Below, in pieces: positions 37,403 to 38,400 of a stretch of DNA of 38,400 bases. Each line of letters opens with the position of its first letter. Within the stretch, counting starts at the first letter, position 1. The stretch covers positions 1-38,400 of the forward strand of contig JANWIZ010000044.1 in NCBI GenBank assembly GCA_025449635.1. The letters are read 5' to 3'. Position numbers and translations under genes: made by a program. The notes under the pieces were generated by a model. That model saw nothing but the letters and a program-made list of their open reading frames with translations. It ran no database searches and was not told the origin of the DNA. The stretch is from Patescibacteria group bacterium (GTDB taxonomy: Bacteria; Patescibacteriota; Microgenomatia; Woykebacterales; RBG-16-39-9b).

Positions 37403-38400
37403 ATGTATAACAACACCAGAAACTCTGGCTTTAAACGTCGTGGCAACGCTAATCGAAATCGATTTGGTCGTTCTTTTAACAAGTTTCCAAGTCGAGGTTT
37501 CTCTAATTCTAATCAGAATACTACTAGCCGGTATGGTCCGTCTAATCCTAAAGGTAGACTTGGAACAGGAGATCTCAGCATCTTTATTAAAAAAGCTGCA
37601 CAAATTACTACTGAGGAATCTTACAAGCCTCACAACAGTTTTGCAGATTTTCGAATTAACGATTCTCTAAAAAGAAATATTATTAAGCGGGGTTACAGTC
37701 ACCCTACTCCGATTCAAGATAAAGCAATCCAACCAATACTTGATGGTAAGGATATTATTGGTTTAGCCAATACTGGAACTGGAAAGACTGCTGCTTTTTT
37801 GATTCCTTTGATTGACAAAATTGTGAAGGATCGCAATCAACGAGTGTTAGTTTTGACTCCGACTAGAGAGTTGGCTGGTCAGATCAACACCGAGCTTAAG
37901 GAATTTTCATTTGGAATGAACATTTATTCTTCTTTGGTTATTGGTGGGGCTAATCTTCACCGCCAAATCGGAGATTTAAAACGCCGACCAAACGTCGTCA
38001 TTGGAACACCAGGAAGGATTAAGGATCTAATTCAAAGAAAGGCACTTTTTCTTAGTGACTACAAAAACTTCGTTCTTGATGAAGTCGATCTGATGGTCGA
38101 TATTGGCTTTATTGCGGATGTAAAATACTTTATTTCCCTATTGCCAACGCAACGACAATCTTTATTCTTTTCCGCAACCATCCCACCAAAAGTGCAGGAG
38201 CTTTTACAAGCTTTTGTAAAGGACGCTATTACTGTTTCTGTTCAGACCCAACCAACTAGTGAAAATGTTGACCAAGATGTCGTCAAAGTCGTTGACCGAA
38301 GTAAAAAAGTCGATCAGCTTCATGATTTACTAAATCAAGATCACTTTAACAAAGTCATGATTTTTGGTCGAACTAAACACGGTATTGAAAAGTTAAATAA
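37403..38400 (+). CDS. DEAD-box RNA helicase, 3' part beyond window
   Basis: 332 codons visible, open to the window end (missing from the ORF track because it is incomplete). An N-terminal ~60-residue Arg/Gly/Asn-rich tail (FKRRGNANRNRFGRSFNKF) precedes the core: F/Q motif SFADFRIN and HPTPIQDKAI, motif I ANTGTGKT, Ia PTRELAGQ, Ib TPGRI, motif II LDEVD (Val in place of the Ala in DEAD), motif III SAT. The second RecA domain begins at VMIFGRTKHGIEKLNK. RNA remodelling, ribosome assembly or decay in the cytoplasm. Here the RG-rich tail is N-terminal, whereas bacterial relatives usually carry it at the C-terminus. Confidence 0.93.
   Translation, partial: MYNNTRNSGFKRRGNANRNRFGRSFNKFPSRGFSNSNQNTTSRYGPSNPKGRLGTGDLSIFIKKAAQITTEESYKPHNSFADFRINDSLKRNIIKRGYSHPTPIQDKAIQPILDGKDIIGLANTGTGKTAAFLIPLIDKIVKDRNQRVLVLTPTRELAGQINTELKEFSFGMNIYSSLVIGGANLHRQIGDLKRRPNVVIGTPGRIKDLIQRKALFLSDYKNFVLDEVDLMVDIGFIADVKYFISLLPTQRQSLFFSATIPPKVQELLQAFVKDAITVSVQTQPTSENVDQDVVKVVDRSKKVDQLHDLLNQDHFNKVMIFGRTKHGIEKLN

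Noticed and set aside
1-38400. CRISPR array, transposon, integrase, toxin-antitoxin pair or retron
   Set aside because: No regularly spaced repeats, inverted repeats flanking ORFs, transposase/integrase motifs, reverse transcriptase motifs or small toxin-antitoxin gene pairs were found on reading both strands.

Overview
The window looks like an ordinary chromosomal stretch from a Candidate Phyla Radiation (Patescibacteria) bacterium, most likely of the Microgenomates (OP11) type. This is an inference from AT-rich DNA, tight gene packing, many short CPR-style membrane or secreted proteins of unknown function, a TraD/VirD4-like ATPase with no conjugation operon around it, and an rpsF-ssb-rpsR operon that is not followed by rplI (bL9), a ribosomal protein reported missing in part of the CPR. 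I see no rRNA, insertion sequence, prophage or CRISPR array. The standard genetic code fits every gene read.

Layout. 1-6950: a TPR protein, a 306-aa conserved protein and a large membrane-tethered P-loop ATPase (minus strand), an intergenic region holding a candidate small RNA, a degenerate LCP/LytR_C protein, and a single-pass membrane protein. 6940-15579: a nearly unbroken minus-strand run of nine genes: zinc-ribbon/AT-hook membrane protein, Xaa-Pro peptidase, leucyl aminopeptidase, MFS transporter, Lgt-like protein, DksA/TraR protein, response regulator, RluD-type pseudouridine synthase and Kef-type antiporter. 15589-19465: a small membrane protein, EF-P, an orphan 161-aa gene with its own promoter, Shine-Dalgarno and terminator, tRNA-Leu(CAA), dnaB and an MBL-fold hydrolase. 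19598-26823 (plus strand): two exported proteins, hisS, a 582-aa unknown, an EamA transporter, then rpmE-prfA-prmC. 26777-33299 (minus): a cohesin-like protein, HtrA and Ctp proteases, an ASKHA-ATPase/barrel-sandwich protein pair, and rpsR-ssb-rpsF. 33367-37143: ychF and a P2A calcium-type ATPase. 37403-end: a DEAD-box helicase cut by the window edge.

How the genes fit together: translation is strongly represented (S6, S18, L31, EF-P, RF1 and its methylase PrmC, HisRS, tRNA-Leu, RluD, YchF). Envelope quality control is represented by HtrA, Ctp, a cohesin-like protein and an Lgt-like protein.

The most interesting signals are: (1) a recurring promoter style, TGn-TATAAT boxes ending only 7-14 nt before the start codon, implying leaderless or very short-leader mRNAs; (2) a promoter-hairpins-UUCG-stem unit of about 80 nt at 4962-5076 that looks like an undescribed small RNA; (3) an MFS gene lying in frame after the pepA stop, with a strong Shine-Dalgarno aimed at an ATC codon; (4) the ASKHA/352-aa gene pair in the S6-SSB-S18 operon; and (5) an Lgt homologue that seems to lack several catalytic residues. 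All assignments come from reading the sequence by eye; no database search was run.
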